Part shown: positions 56,848-64,000 of the stretch, piece after piece
Layout of the letters: the number at the start of each line of letters is the position of its first letter
How positions within the stretch are numbered: the first letter of the stretch is position 1
DNA from: an uncultured Spirochaetaceae bacterium
GTDB taxonomy: Bacteria > Spirochaetota > Spirochaetia > Sphaerochaetales > Sphaerochaetaceae
Assembly (NCBI GenBank): GCA_944389025.1
Contig: CALXKU010000012.1
Coordinates: 1-64,000 of the forward strand
DNA length: 64,000 nucleotides
Reading direction: 5' to 3'
Notes under the pieces: generated by a model
What the model saw: the letters and a program-made list of their open reading frames with translations, nothing else
Database searches by the model: none
What the model was told of the DNA's origin: nothing
Made by a program: the position numbers and the translations under genes

Positions 56848-58578
56848 ATGGAAACACTATCCTTATCCGGGGCCTGGAAGCTGAGACCTCTCGAGAGAGA
56901 GGAGTGCTCGGCATGCACGTCCTATTTTGAAGAGAATGAATTTCTTTCTTACAATAACTCAAACAGCATATACACCACCCTTTCGACAGTAGTCTCAAAA
57001 GATGAGCTTGAGAAGCTCAGAAAACTGAAATGGGTAATAGAAAGGGAGTTCGAATTCAAAGAAGACACAGATCAGCGTTCGGTTCTTCTTGCAAAAGGGG
57101 CTCTGAGCGCCGCGATAAACGGCACTGTCATAGACAAAAGTGAGATAACAGAGCTTCTTAAAAACGGGAAGAACACGATAAGGCTCTGTGTCACATCCTC
57201 TTTCTTCAGCGAGATTGAAATTCTCAGAAGCCATGACGGCATCGGTTACTCTGCCCATCTCAGGGCAAAAGAAGAGGGAGATTTCTGGCATGTGAGCGCA
57301 GCCCTCGATTACGAGGCTTTCAGGAAGCACTCAAGAGTGGTGAGAATAAGCCTGCTCGGATGTGAGAGAGAGGAGACGATCACATTCGAGGAGAAGAGGA
57401 ACCGTTACACGATCGATATCGAGATCCCAAAAGAAAAAGTTGAACTATGGTGCCTCAGGGGGGATGGCAAGCAGATAATGTACACGGCCAAGATTACCGT
57501 GGGCAATGCTGTTCTTGAGCGCATGATAGCCTTCCGAAAGGTGGAGATAAAGGATGGTGCGCTCTATTTCAACGGAAGGGAGACATTCGTAATGGGAGCT
57601 CTCTGGCCAAACATGATGGTCAGCGACCAGAAGAGATACGACATCCTTCTCCAGAGTGCCGCAGGGGCGAACATGAATGCCCTATACATCGAGGAAGGGC
57701 ACGAATCCCATGCTTTCTATAACACTTGCGACCGTCTGGGCCTTATAGTCATCCATAAAGAGTGCTATGAGGATTTCACGTTCCACCCATCATACGTCTC
57801 AGGAGAGATAAAGGCAGACATCTTCAAGGCCAACGTAAGAGAAGATGCGGGCTATCTAGGGCTATGTCTTGATGCAATTGAGCTTGAGAGGTGGACGCTC
57901 AGGACAAGAAGCGATAACTCGAATCATGGAGTCATATACTCCGATCTTCTGTCAAGTGTGAGAGAAGACGGTACGTGGAGGCCAAGCCACTATGCGGCAA
58001 GAAGGTTCTTCTCGGACCTTGTCCCAATCCTTTTCAAGGATGACGAGAAACTCATGATATACGTCTCCAATGATGGGGATATGCCTGAGGAAGTGGAGCT
58101 CTCTGTGAAATTCATGACCTACAGCGGACAGAAGAGAACAAAGAGAATATACAATGCCACAATTCCCGCGCATAAGGCGGAGAAGATACAGGAGATAGAT
58201 CTCAGGCCAATCGACAAGAGAAACGAGTTCGTCTACATAAAACTCAGGACTTTCAACATCCACAGGGAACTTACACTGCTTCTTGATGAGATAAAAGAGT
58301 GCGCATATGAGATTCCTGAGATAGAGACCCGAATCCGCAAGATAAACTCCAAGAGCTACTCGATAAGGCTCATTGCGAACAAGCCTGCATTCGCCGTGCA
58401 TCTTGTGATGGAGAACACAAAAGGCAATTTCTCAGACAGCTTCTTCGAGGTCCGCCCCGCAGGTGAAAAGAGTGTCATATTCACATCTGAAGAGGACATG
58501 AGCGAGGAGGATGTGAAAGCCAGACTGAAGATATACGACCTTGCAAGCGCTGTCGAGAAAGAGAGGAAGAAGGGCTGA
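56848..58578 (+). CDS. GH2 beta-mannosidase-like protein lacking the catalytic barrel
   Basis: 576 residues. The N-terminal jelly-roll and immunoglobulin-like domains of GH2 beta-mannosidases are recognisable (SLSGAWKLRPLE; ALYFNGRETFVMGALWPN). After the LGLIVIHKECYEDF strand the sequence jumps to HGVIYSDLLSSVREDGTWRP and ASHYAARRFF-like end of the barrel. About 200-250 residues carrying the acid/base and nucleophile glutamates are missing, while the reading frame is intact. It is probably a sugar-binding pseudoenzyme. Family assignment is from motif order only. Confidence 0.7.
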   Translation: METLSLSGAWKLRPLEREECSACTSYFEENEFLSYNNSNSIYTTLSTVVSKDELEKLRKLKWVIEREFEFKEDTDQRSVLLAKGALSAAINGTVIDKSEITELLKNGKNTIRLCVTSSFFSEIEILRSHDGIGYSAHLRAKEEGDFWHVSAALDYEAFRKHSRVVRISLLGCEREETITFEEKRNRYTIDIEIPKEKVELWCLRGDGKQIMYTAKITVGNAVLERMIAFRKVEIKDGALYFNGRETFVMGALWPNMMVSDQKRYDILLQSAAGANMNALYIEEGHESHAFYNTCDRLGLIVIHKECYEDFTFHPSYVSGEIKADIFKANVREDAGYLGLCLDAIELERWTLRTRSDNSNHGVIYSDLLSSVREDGTWRPSHYAARRFFSDLVPILFKDDEKLMIYVSNDGDMPEEVELSVKFMTYSGQKRTKRIYNATIPAHKAEKIQEIDLRPIDKRNEFVYIKLRTFNIHRELTLLLDEIKECAYEIPEIETRIRKINSKSYSIRLIANKPAFAVHLVMENTKGNFSDSFFEVRPAGEKSVIFTSEEDMSEEDVKARLKIYDLASAVEKERKKG

Positions 58579-58581
58579 GAT

Positions 58582-58599
58582 CGGGGCTACCGAGCCCCG
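58582..58599. terminator. Hairpin between convergent GH2-like and lon genes
   Basis: CGGGGCT-ACCG-AGCCCCG, starting 4 bases past the GH2-like stop and ending 2 bases before the lon stop. Weak T content on both sides, so its termination activity is uncertain. Confidence 0.55.
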
Positions 58600-58600
58600 C

Positions 58601-60868
58601 TCATAGTATTCCGACGTTCTTGAGGACATCCGTGACAAGGTGAACCGGCGTAATTTTAAGATTATTCCTTGTCGCCTCTGCAACATCCTTCAGATCATCG
58701 GTATTCTCCTCGGGAATGAATACTTCCCTGACTCCGGCCCTCTCTGCGGCCATGAGTTTCTCAGCAAGTCCCCCAATCGGCATAAGGGCTCCTCGGAGAG
58801 AGACTTCACCCGTCATTGCATAAGAGGATTTGACAGGGCTTCCGCTGACAAGGGAGGCGAGGGCGACAGTAAGTGTGATTCCCGCACTCGGCCCATCCTT
58901 AGGAACGGCTCCGGATGGAACGTGCACATGGAGGTCGTTTTCCTTGAAGAGATCAGCCTTATCAGGGAAGAGAGATTTCACGAGGCTGACGGCTATCATC
59001 ACGGACTCCTTCATCACATCTCCAAGCTGACCTGTGATTACGAGCTTTCCCTCCCCTTTCGTGAACATCGTCTCAATGAAGAGGATCTCTCCACCAGCGG
59101 CGGTCCAAGCAAGTCCTGTCACTATTCCAGCCCTCTTCTCCTCAAGAATGCGATCGTGACGGATCGGGGACATGTCAAGGAGGTCCCTGAGATCCTCAGG
59201 CCCAACACTCACCCTTTTAGACTCCCCGCGTACTATTTTAACCGCGGCCATACGGCAAATGGTATCCAGACGGTTCTTCAGCGTCCTAACCCCGGCTTCC
59301 ATCGTATAATCCGATATGATGCTCTTTATCGCCTCATCGGAGAGCACAAGATTCCTCTTTCCGATTCCTGCCTTCTCCATGGCCTTCGGAAGAAGATGCC
59401 TCTTTGCTATCTCAAACTTCTCCAGAGCTGAGTAACCGGGGAAACTGATTACCTCCATCCTGTTTAAAAGAGGCTCCGGAATCGTATCGGTGGAATTCGC
59501 GGTACATACGAAAAGCACATCCGAGAGATCATATGGCACATTCATGTAATGATCTGTGAATGTAGCATTCTGCTCCGGATCAAGAACCTCAAGAAGTGCG
59601 CTTGACGGATCTCCCCCGTAGTCTCTGACAAGCTTATCAACCTCATCGAGAACCATGACGGGATTGGAACTGCCACTTCTTCTTATGCCATCCATGATAC
59701 GACCAGGCATTGCGCCTATATAAGTTCTCCTGTGTCCCCGGATTTCAGCCTCATCCCTTATGCCTCCGAGAGAGACACGCACATAGCTGCGCTTAAGGGC
59801 TTTGGCTATGCTCTGTCCTATGCTCGTCTTGCCTGTTCCCGGAGCTCCAACGAAAAGAAGGATGGATCCAGCCTGCTTCTTTCTTAGAGCCATGACAGCT
59901 ATCTGCTCAATGATACGCCTCTTAGTCTTCTCAAGCCCGTAGTGCTCGGAGTCAAGAACCTTTTCCGCAGTCTTAAGATCGATTTTCTTCACCTTCTCCT
60001 TTTTCCAGACAAGAGCTGTTACGAAATCAAGATAATCGTATAGCATGCCGTATTCATGTCCGTCCTTACCTTCCTGCCTCATACGGTTAAGTACCTTTTC
60101 CGCCTCTGCCCTGGCTATTTCATTCATGCCGGAATCCGCAATCTTCTTTTCGAATTTCCTCACATCCGTGATGTTCTCAGGGTGCATCTTATCAAGCTCT
60201 TCCTCAAGAAAGCTTATCTGACGCTTTATCGCCTGCTCCCTATAAAGCTGCTCGTTCGATTTTGCCTCCGCGCTCCTTGCCTCGCTGTTAACCTTGTAGA
60301 GTTCCAGCGACTCGTAGAACGCTTTTTCCATCATTTCCACCCTGCATCTTAGAGAGTCCTCCTCCAAAATCGCATACTTATCCTCATTCGAAATCTGAAG
60401 TAGCGTGGATGAGAACGTCACAAGCTCGTTTATGTTCGTCCAGCGCATTATAGTGTTTCTCGAACCCGGAAGCCACTCGGTGTCTTTGAAAGTCTTTAAA
60501 AGCGCGGAACGCATGCTCTGGAACTTCTCATCGATTAGCGCGGGATCCATATCCTCGATATCAGAGCGGCTTCTGACCTCCGCATTGAAAGTTCCGTTGT
60601 TTACAGAGACAGAGTCGAGCGAGACTCGGCCAAGCGTTCTTATGAGGGCCCAGCCATCCCCGATACTCTCTATGGTACCACGGGTTGCGACAGGATATAT
60701 GTCAGCTGCGGTAACCTCACTCTCTTTCTTCTCGCTTTTAAGCATCATGAATATCACCTTATCCCCAGCGCTGATCTCCTTATCAGAATGCCTTTTCAGA
60801 TAATCAAGCTGGAAATAGCATGACACATCTGGAAGAGAAAGCATGTTATAATATGTAATGTAAATCAT
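58601..60868 (-). CDS. lon: ATP-dependent Lon protease
   Basis: 755 residues. The N-terminal substrate domain is divergent from the usual LPLLPLRD type. The AAA domain has Walker A FVGAPGTGKTSIGQ and VLDEVDKL. The Ser-Lys dyad is Ser661 in PKDGPSAG and Lys704 in GGLAEKLMAA, 43 apart as in E. coli Lon. AGGAGGTGGACA places the start at the first ATG. Degrades damaged and regulatory proteins in the cytoplasm. Confidence 0.96.
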   Translation of the reverse strand: MIYITYYNMLSLPDVSCYFQLDYLKRHSDKEISAGDKVIFMMLKSEKKESEVTAADIYPVATRGTIESIGDGWALIRTLGRVSLDSVSVNNGTFNAEVRSRSDIEDMDPALIDEKFQSMRSALLKTFKDTEWLPGSRNTIMRWTNINELVTFSSTLLQISNEDKYAILEEDSLRCRVEMMEKAFYESLELYKVNSEARSAEAKSNEQLYREQAIKRQISFLEEELDKMHPENITDVRKFEKKIADSGMNEIARAEAEKVLNRMRQEGKDGHEYGMLYDYLDFVTALVWKKEKVKKIDLKTAEKVLDSEHYGLEKTKRRIIEQIAVMALRKKQAGSILLFVGAPGTGKTSIGQSIAKALKRSYVRVSLGGIRDEAEIRGHRRTYIGAMPGRIMDGIRRSGSSNPVMVLDEVDKLVRDYGGDPSSALLEVLDPEQNATFTDHYMNVPYDLSDVLFVCTANSTDTIPEPLLNRMEVISFPGYSALEKFEIAKRHLLPKAMEKAGIGKRNLVLSDEAIKSIISDYTMEAGVRTLKNRLDTICRMAAVKIVRGESKRVSVGPEDLRDLLDMSPIRHDRILEEKRAGIVTGLAWTAAGGEILFIETMFTKGEGKLVITGQLGDVMKESVMIAVSLVKSLFPDKADLFKENDLHVHVPSGAVPKDGPSAGITLTVALASLVSGSPVKSSYAMTGEVSLRGALMPIGGLAEKLMAAERAGVREVFIPEENTDDLKDVAEATRNNLKITPVHLVTDVLKNVGIL

Positions 60869-60924
60869 TGTCCACCTCCTAAAAAAAAGGAAGGCTCCGT
60901 AATCATTTCAGATGTCTTGATGGA

Positions 60925-60951
60925 GAAAATAATCAGGGAAACCTTCCCTGA
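60925..60951 (-). terminator. Terminator of the RNA methyltransferase gene
   Basis: On the minus strand TCAGGGAAGGTTTCCCTGA followed by TTATTTTC. It lies 50 bases past the stop at 61000. Confidence 0.8.
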
Positions 60952-60999
60952 CTAAAAATAAGAACTAATTCAAAAATCGGATAGGGAATGTGAGAAAAA

Positions 61000-62118
61000 T
61001 CACATCCTCTCAAGGACGAAGGCGCACTCCTCATGATAGCTTCCTGGATAGAAATCAAAGAGCATAGCTTTTATAATCTCATAACCGGTAAAGAGCCTTA
61101 AGTCCCTTGATGCTGTCGTACTGTCACACGATACATAGATTATCCTCTCTGCCTTCCATGAAAGGATGAGAGGAATCACACCACCATCCAGTCCAGTTCT
61201 CGGAGGATCTACTATCACCGTGTTTACAGCCTTACATACCTTTCTTGCAAAGAGAAGGGCATCATCAGTAAAAGATTTCGCCTTAGGCGCGTTTCTCCTT
61301 GCAAGTGGAAGGCATGCGGCATTCTTCTCAACGGCGTAGGTCTCACGGTCGTCAAAAAGACGGGAGAACGTTCCTACCCCGCTATAGAGATCCATCATCA
61401 CAGAACCGGTTGCATTCTCCTTTACAAAAGAGAGCAGGGAGGGAAGAAGGTGCAGATTCGACTGGAAAAAGCATGATGTGTTTATCTCATAGCCGAGCGC
61501 AGTTACGCTTTTCTCCCCGATAGCAAGCTCGACATCCCCATCCTGGAGGGGAACCTCAACAAACCCCGTTTTCTTATTCTGCCCGTAAAGGATCCTCCGT
61601 CTCTGCGCCTCTTTGAGTATCGCAGCCTTATCGTGCAAAGCTAAGTTTATCCTCTCACTAAGGGCTGGGCACTCCCTTATCGGGAGCAGCTCGTTCGAGT
61701 TCCTTTTAAGAAATCCGATCTCCTTGAGCCTGAGATCCACATGGAAACGGCAGCGCGAGCGGTATGAAAGGAAAGATGAGTATGCAGGAGGAAGAAATGG
61801 AACGTCTTTAATAGATGCTATCCTCTCAAGGTTCTCTCTGACCATGGTCTCTTTCAAATAGGCGGAATCACTCTCACTTACTATGAGGAAATCACAGCCC
61901 CCGCAGAGACCGTAATATGGACAGGGAGGGCTGATGCGCATCGGACTTTCTTCCAGAATCTCATACTCCTCCACGATAAGCGTGTTAGCCTTCTTCTCCA
62001 CCTTTACCGGCTCAATGATCTCGGAGGGAAGAGCACTCTTTACAAGGACTGCCCTGCCATCCTCATCATGGCTTAAACCATATGCACCGCTTATGATTTT
62101 CTCTATTTTCAAAGCCAA
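61000..62118 (-). CDS. [4Fe-4S] RNA uracil-C5 methyltransferase (RlmD/RlmC-like)
   Basis: 372 residues. A short TRAM-like N-terminus without the full OB domain, then iron-sulphur cysteines C66, C72 and C75 (CPYYGLCGGC). SAM motif MMDLYSGVGTFSRLF, VIVDPPRTGLD, and the catalytic Cys in YVSCDSTTASRDL. It methylates U to m5U in 23S rRNA or tRNA; the exact site cannot be told from sequence. Its start overlaps the stop of pepF by about 10 bases. Confidence 0.9.
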   Translation of the reverse strand: MALKIEKIISGAYGLSHDEDGRAVLVKSALPSEIIEPVKVEKKANTLIVEEYEILEESPMRISPPCPYYGLCGGCDFLIVSESDSAYLKETMVRENLERIASIKDVPFLPPAYSSFLSYRSRCRFHVDLRLKEIGFLKRNSNELLPIRECPALSERINLALHDKAAILKEAQRRRILYGQNKKTGFVEVPLQDGDVELAIGEKSVTALGYEINTSCFFQSNLHLLPSLLSFVKENATGSVMMDLYSGVGTFSRLFDDRETYAVEKNAACLPLARRNAPKAKSFTDDALLFARKVCKAVNTVIVDPPRTGLDGGVIPLILSWKAERIIYVSCDSTTASRDLRLFTGYEIIKAMLFDFYPGSYHEECAFVLERM

Positions 62119-63815
62119 GATTCGAGCTCCTCTGCATATCGTCTGATGAAATCCAGTCCGGAGAGCCAGAAAGACTCATCCTCGATATCCGCACCGGCAA
62201 GAGCTGCGACTTTTTTAGCATCATCAATTCCCGTACGTCTTAGTATATCCCTGTAAGTGGAAGAAAACGATGGGTCCTTCTCCGCTTTTGCAAAAAGGGA
62301 GAGTGAGAAAAGCTCTCCGAACGCGTAAGGGTAGTTATAGAAAGAGAATTCCTCTGAGTAATAGTGGCTCTTCACAGCCCACATGTACTCATGCTTATCC
62401 GAGACAGCATCCCCGTATGTTCTCTCCTGGGCAGAAAGCATCAGAGCTGAGAACTCAGAAGCGCTAAGCTCCCCTTCCCTTCTCCTCTCAAAGACGGCAG
62501 ACTCAAAATAGAAACGGGATAGGATATCGAGACAGGTCTGATTAGCAGATGAGACGAACTGCTCGATGATAGGAAGGCTCTCCTCCCTCTCAAGGCGCTT
62601 TGTAAGATAAGAGAACACAAGGGTCTCAGAGAATATGCTCGCACTCTCAGCAAGCGTCATAGGATAATCTGAAAGAAGTGGCGGCAGGTCCATCACTGTG
62701 TGATCATGGTAGGCATGACCAAGCTCATGGGCAAGTGTTGAAACCCCATCGTATGTGTAATCGTAATTCAGCAGTACCCGTGAACATCCTGACTTTCTGA
62801 ATGCGGTATCGTACGCCCCTCCGACCTTTCCCTTCCTTGGCTCGGCATCTATCCAGCCGTTCTTGAAAGCTGATGCGGCAAACTCTCCCATCTCCTTTGA
62901 AAAAGATGAGAATGCGGAGATTACGATATCCTCGGCCTCTTTGAACGTGTAAGATCGCTTCGCCTTTCCGACCGGAGCCATGATATCATACCAGCTGAGC
63001 TTTTCAAGACCGAGAAGACGTGCCTTCACACCCATGTATGAGCGGAAGGTCGGAATGCTCTTCTCAATAGCATGAATGAGGGCATCAAGGGCTTTCCTCG
63101 TTGTCCTGCTCTGAAAGAGTGAGCGCTCAAGAGGGGAAGACCACCCCCTTCTCTTCTCAAGCATCAGCGTCGTTCCCTTCACCCCGTTGAGGCTGTATGC
63201 CAAAGCGACCTCGTGTTCCTTCAAGATGGTCTTTTCCCTCTCATACGCATCCCGTCTCACACTCCTTTCCTGAGCTGTCGCGAGGGCTCTGAGTTCTATT
63301 AAAGTTTTGCCGTTATTACTGGCTGTACTTGTCACAGCCTCCTGCAGTCGCTCCCATGAGGAGGAGCTCAGACGAAGGAAATCAGAGGTAAGCTTCTCTT
63401 CCGCCTCGCTCATCTGATGCCGGCTGAGAGTCAGAATCTCATCAAGCAGAAGACGGTAGTCCTCAAGAGCCTCATCAGAGAACTCATCGCTCCTTCTGGC
63501 TGCGCTTCTGACAAAAGCCTGCCATGCCTCATCATAAGCGGATGACGCCTCCTCGGCATCCGATACGGCTTTCATGTACAGGCTGTTAGATGTATCGGTT
63601 GAAAGGAGTGCGGCTGAATATGAGTCCAGATTCGAAACAAGGGCAGCCGACTCATTCAGAAGATCTAAAAGCTTTCTAATGCCGAAGCTCTCAAGATTAT
63701 CGATTATGATTCCCTTTAACTCAGAAACCTTCTTCACATCAGCTTTAAAATCAGGAGATGAGGGAGAAGGGTATATCTCACTTAGGTCCCAGCGGGGAAG
63801 AGCATCCTTTTCCAT
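62109..63815 (-). CDS. pepF: Oligoendopeptidase F (M3 metallopeptidase)
   Basis: 568 residues. Zinc motif HELGHAYHDH about two-thirds along, preceded by YDYTYDGVSTLA and followed by the MTLAESASIFSETL helix that supplies the third ligand. Cleaves short peptides in the cytoplasm. Starts behind AGGAGGCG, and its ATG overlaps the stop of the gene upstream (TGATG). Confidence 0.95.
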   Translation of the reverse strand: MEKDALPRWDLSEIYPSPSSPDFKADVKKVSELKGIIIDNLESFGIRKLLDLLNESAALVSNLDSYSAALLSTDTSNSLYMKAVSDAEEASSAYDEAWQAFVRSAARRSDEFSDEALEDYRLLLDEILTLSRHQMSEAEEKLTSDFLRLSSSSWERLQEAVTSTASNNGKTLIELRALATAQERSVRRDAYEREKTILKEHEVALAYSLNGVKGTTLMLEKRRGWSSPLERSLFQSRTTRKALDALIHAIEKSIPTFRSYMGVKARLLGLEKLSWYDIMAPVGKAKRSYTFKEAEDIVISAFSSFSKEMGEFAASAFKNGWIDAEPRKGKVGGAYDTAFRKSGCSRVLLNYDYTYDGVSTLAHELGHAYHDHTVMDLPPLLSDYPMTLAESASIFSETLVFSYLTKRLEREESLPIIEQFVSSANQTCLDILSRFYFESAVFERRREGELSASEFSALMLSAQERTYGDAVSDKHEYMWAVKSHYYSEEFSFYNYPYAFGELFSLSLFAKAEKDPSFSSTYRDILRRTGIDDAKKVAALAGADIEDESFWLSGLDFIRRYAEELESWL

Positions 63816-64000
63816 CAGCGCCTCCTGGATACCATTATCACAGGTTTTTCTAGTCTTATGAGGCTCTTCATGTCCTCCTCTGTGAAATCAAGACCGAGAG
63901 CGTCCAGAGCTTCTCTGATTTCAAGAAGCAGGGCACTTACCTTTTCTTCCATCTCCGGGGATTTCCTTGTCTTTAAAAGGCTCATGAAATCCTCATTCCT
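63815..64000 (-). CDS. C-terminal part of an unidentified protein (partial)
   Basis: The last 61 codons of a minus-strand gene enter from the right edge, encoding helical sequence (SPEMEEKVSALLLEIREALD then GLDFTEEDMKSLIRLEKPV) and ending VSRRR-stop. The TGA shares its A with the pepF ATG, so it is in the same operon. I do not recognise the family. Confidence 0.7.
   Translation of the reverse strand, partial: RNEDFMSLLKTRKSPEMEEKVSALLLEIREALDALGLDFTEEDMKSLIRLEKPVIMVSRRR

Overview
The window looks like a spirochaete chromosome. Evidence: an mnmE-mnmG-rsmG-ftsK block, a lysyl-type EF-P modification set, FN3 and other lipoproteins with divergent lipoboxes, expanded beta-barrel porin paralogues with similar signal peptides, an initiator tRNA without encoded CCA, and paired ACT/DUF711 genes. 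A Sphaerochaeta- or Treponema-like, gut or host-associated lineage fits, but genus is inference because no rRNA is present.

Layout. 1-5570: a minus-strand TolC/adaptor/RND efflux operon. 5900-18350: an accessory island in which five copies of a 75-bp leader (four intact, one diverged) alternate with four porin genes, three AAA ATPases of the AAA_14/DUF4143 type with PD-(D/E)XK-like tails, two nearly identical Fic AMP-transferase genes and three ATPase relics. 18480-28550: a DMT transporter, a fifth porin, enolase, an FAD oxidoreductase operon, a GT8 glycosyltransferase, ACT/DUF711/GNAT, and a lone DUF234-type ATPase. 28543-28731: initiator tRNA with a structured trailer. 28806-35740: translation-fidelity and division genes. 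35818-37690: epmA, an AbrB-like gene and efp. 37721-44401: a four-gene operon dominated by two large FN3 lipoproteins. 44523-46945: an MFS transporter and divergent epmB. 46937-56747: a minus-strand run nadE, barrel protein, membrane protein, MBL hydrolase, polA, coaE and a 19-residue-repeat membrane protein. 56848-64000: a GH2-like protein without a catalytic centre, lon, an RNA m5U methyltransferase, pepF and the end of one more gene.

The most interesting part is the 5.9-18.4 kb island. Each intact ATPase gene is preceded by short direct repeats spaced 32-33 bp (three helical turns), with a different repeat sequence for some copies but the same spacing. Each Fic gene has a palindrome (29 bp, perfect in one copy) overlapping a consensus -35 box, with the -10 box placed so that transcription should start at or next to the ATG. 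Scars, orphan ATPase tails and long identical tracts show that the cassettes recombine and decay. I infer a recombining porin/ATPase/Fic cassette system; its function is unknown.

The epmA-efp pair plus an epmB homologue 8 kb away predict beta-lysylated EF-P. All identifications come from reading sequence motifs; no database search was run.
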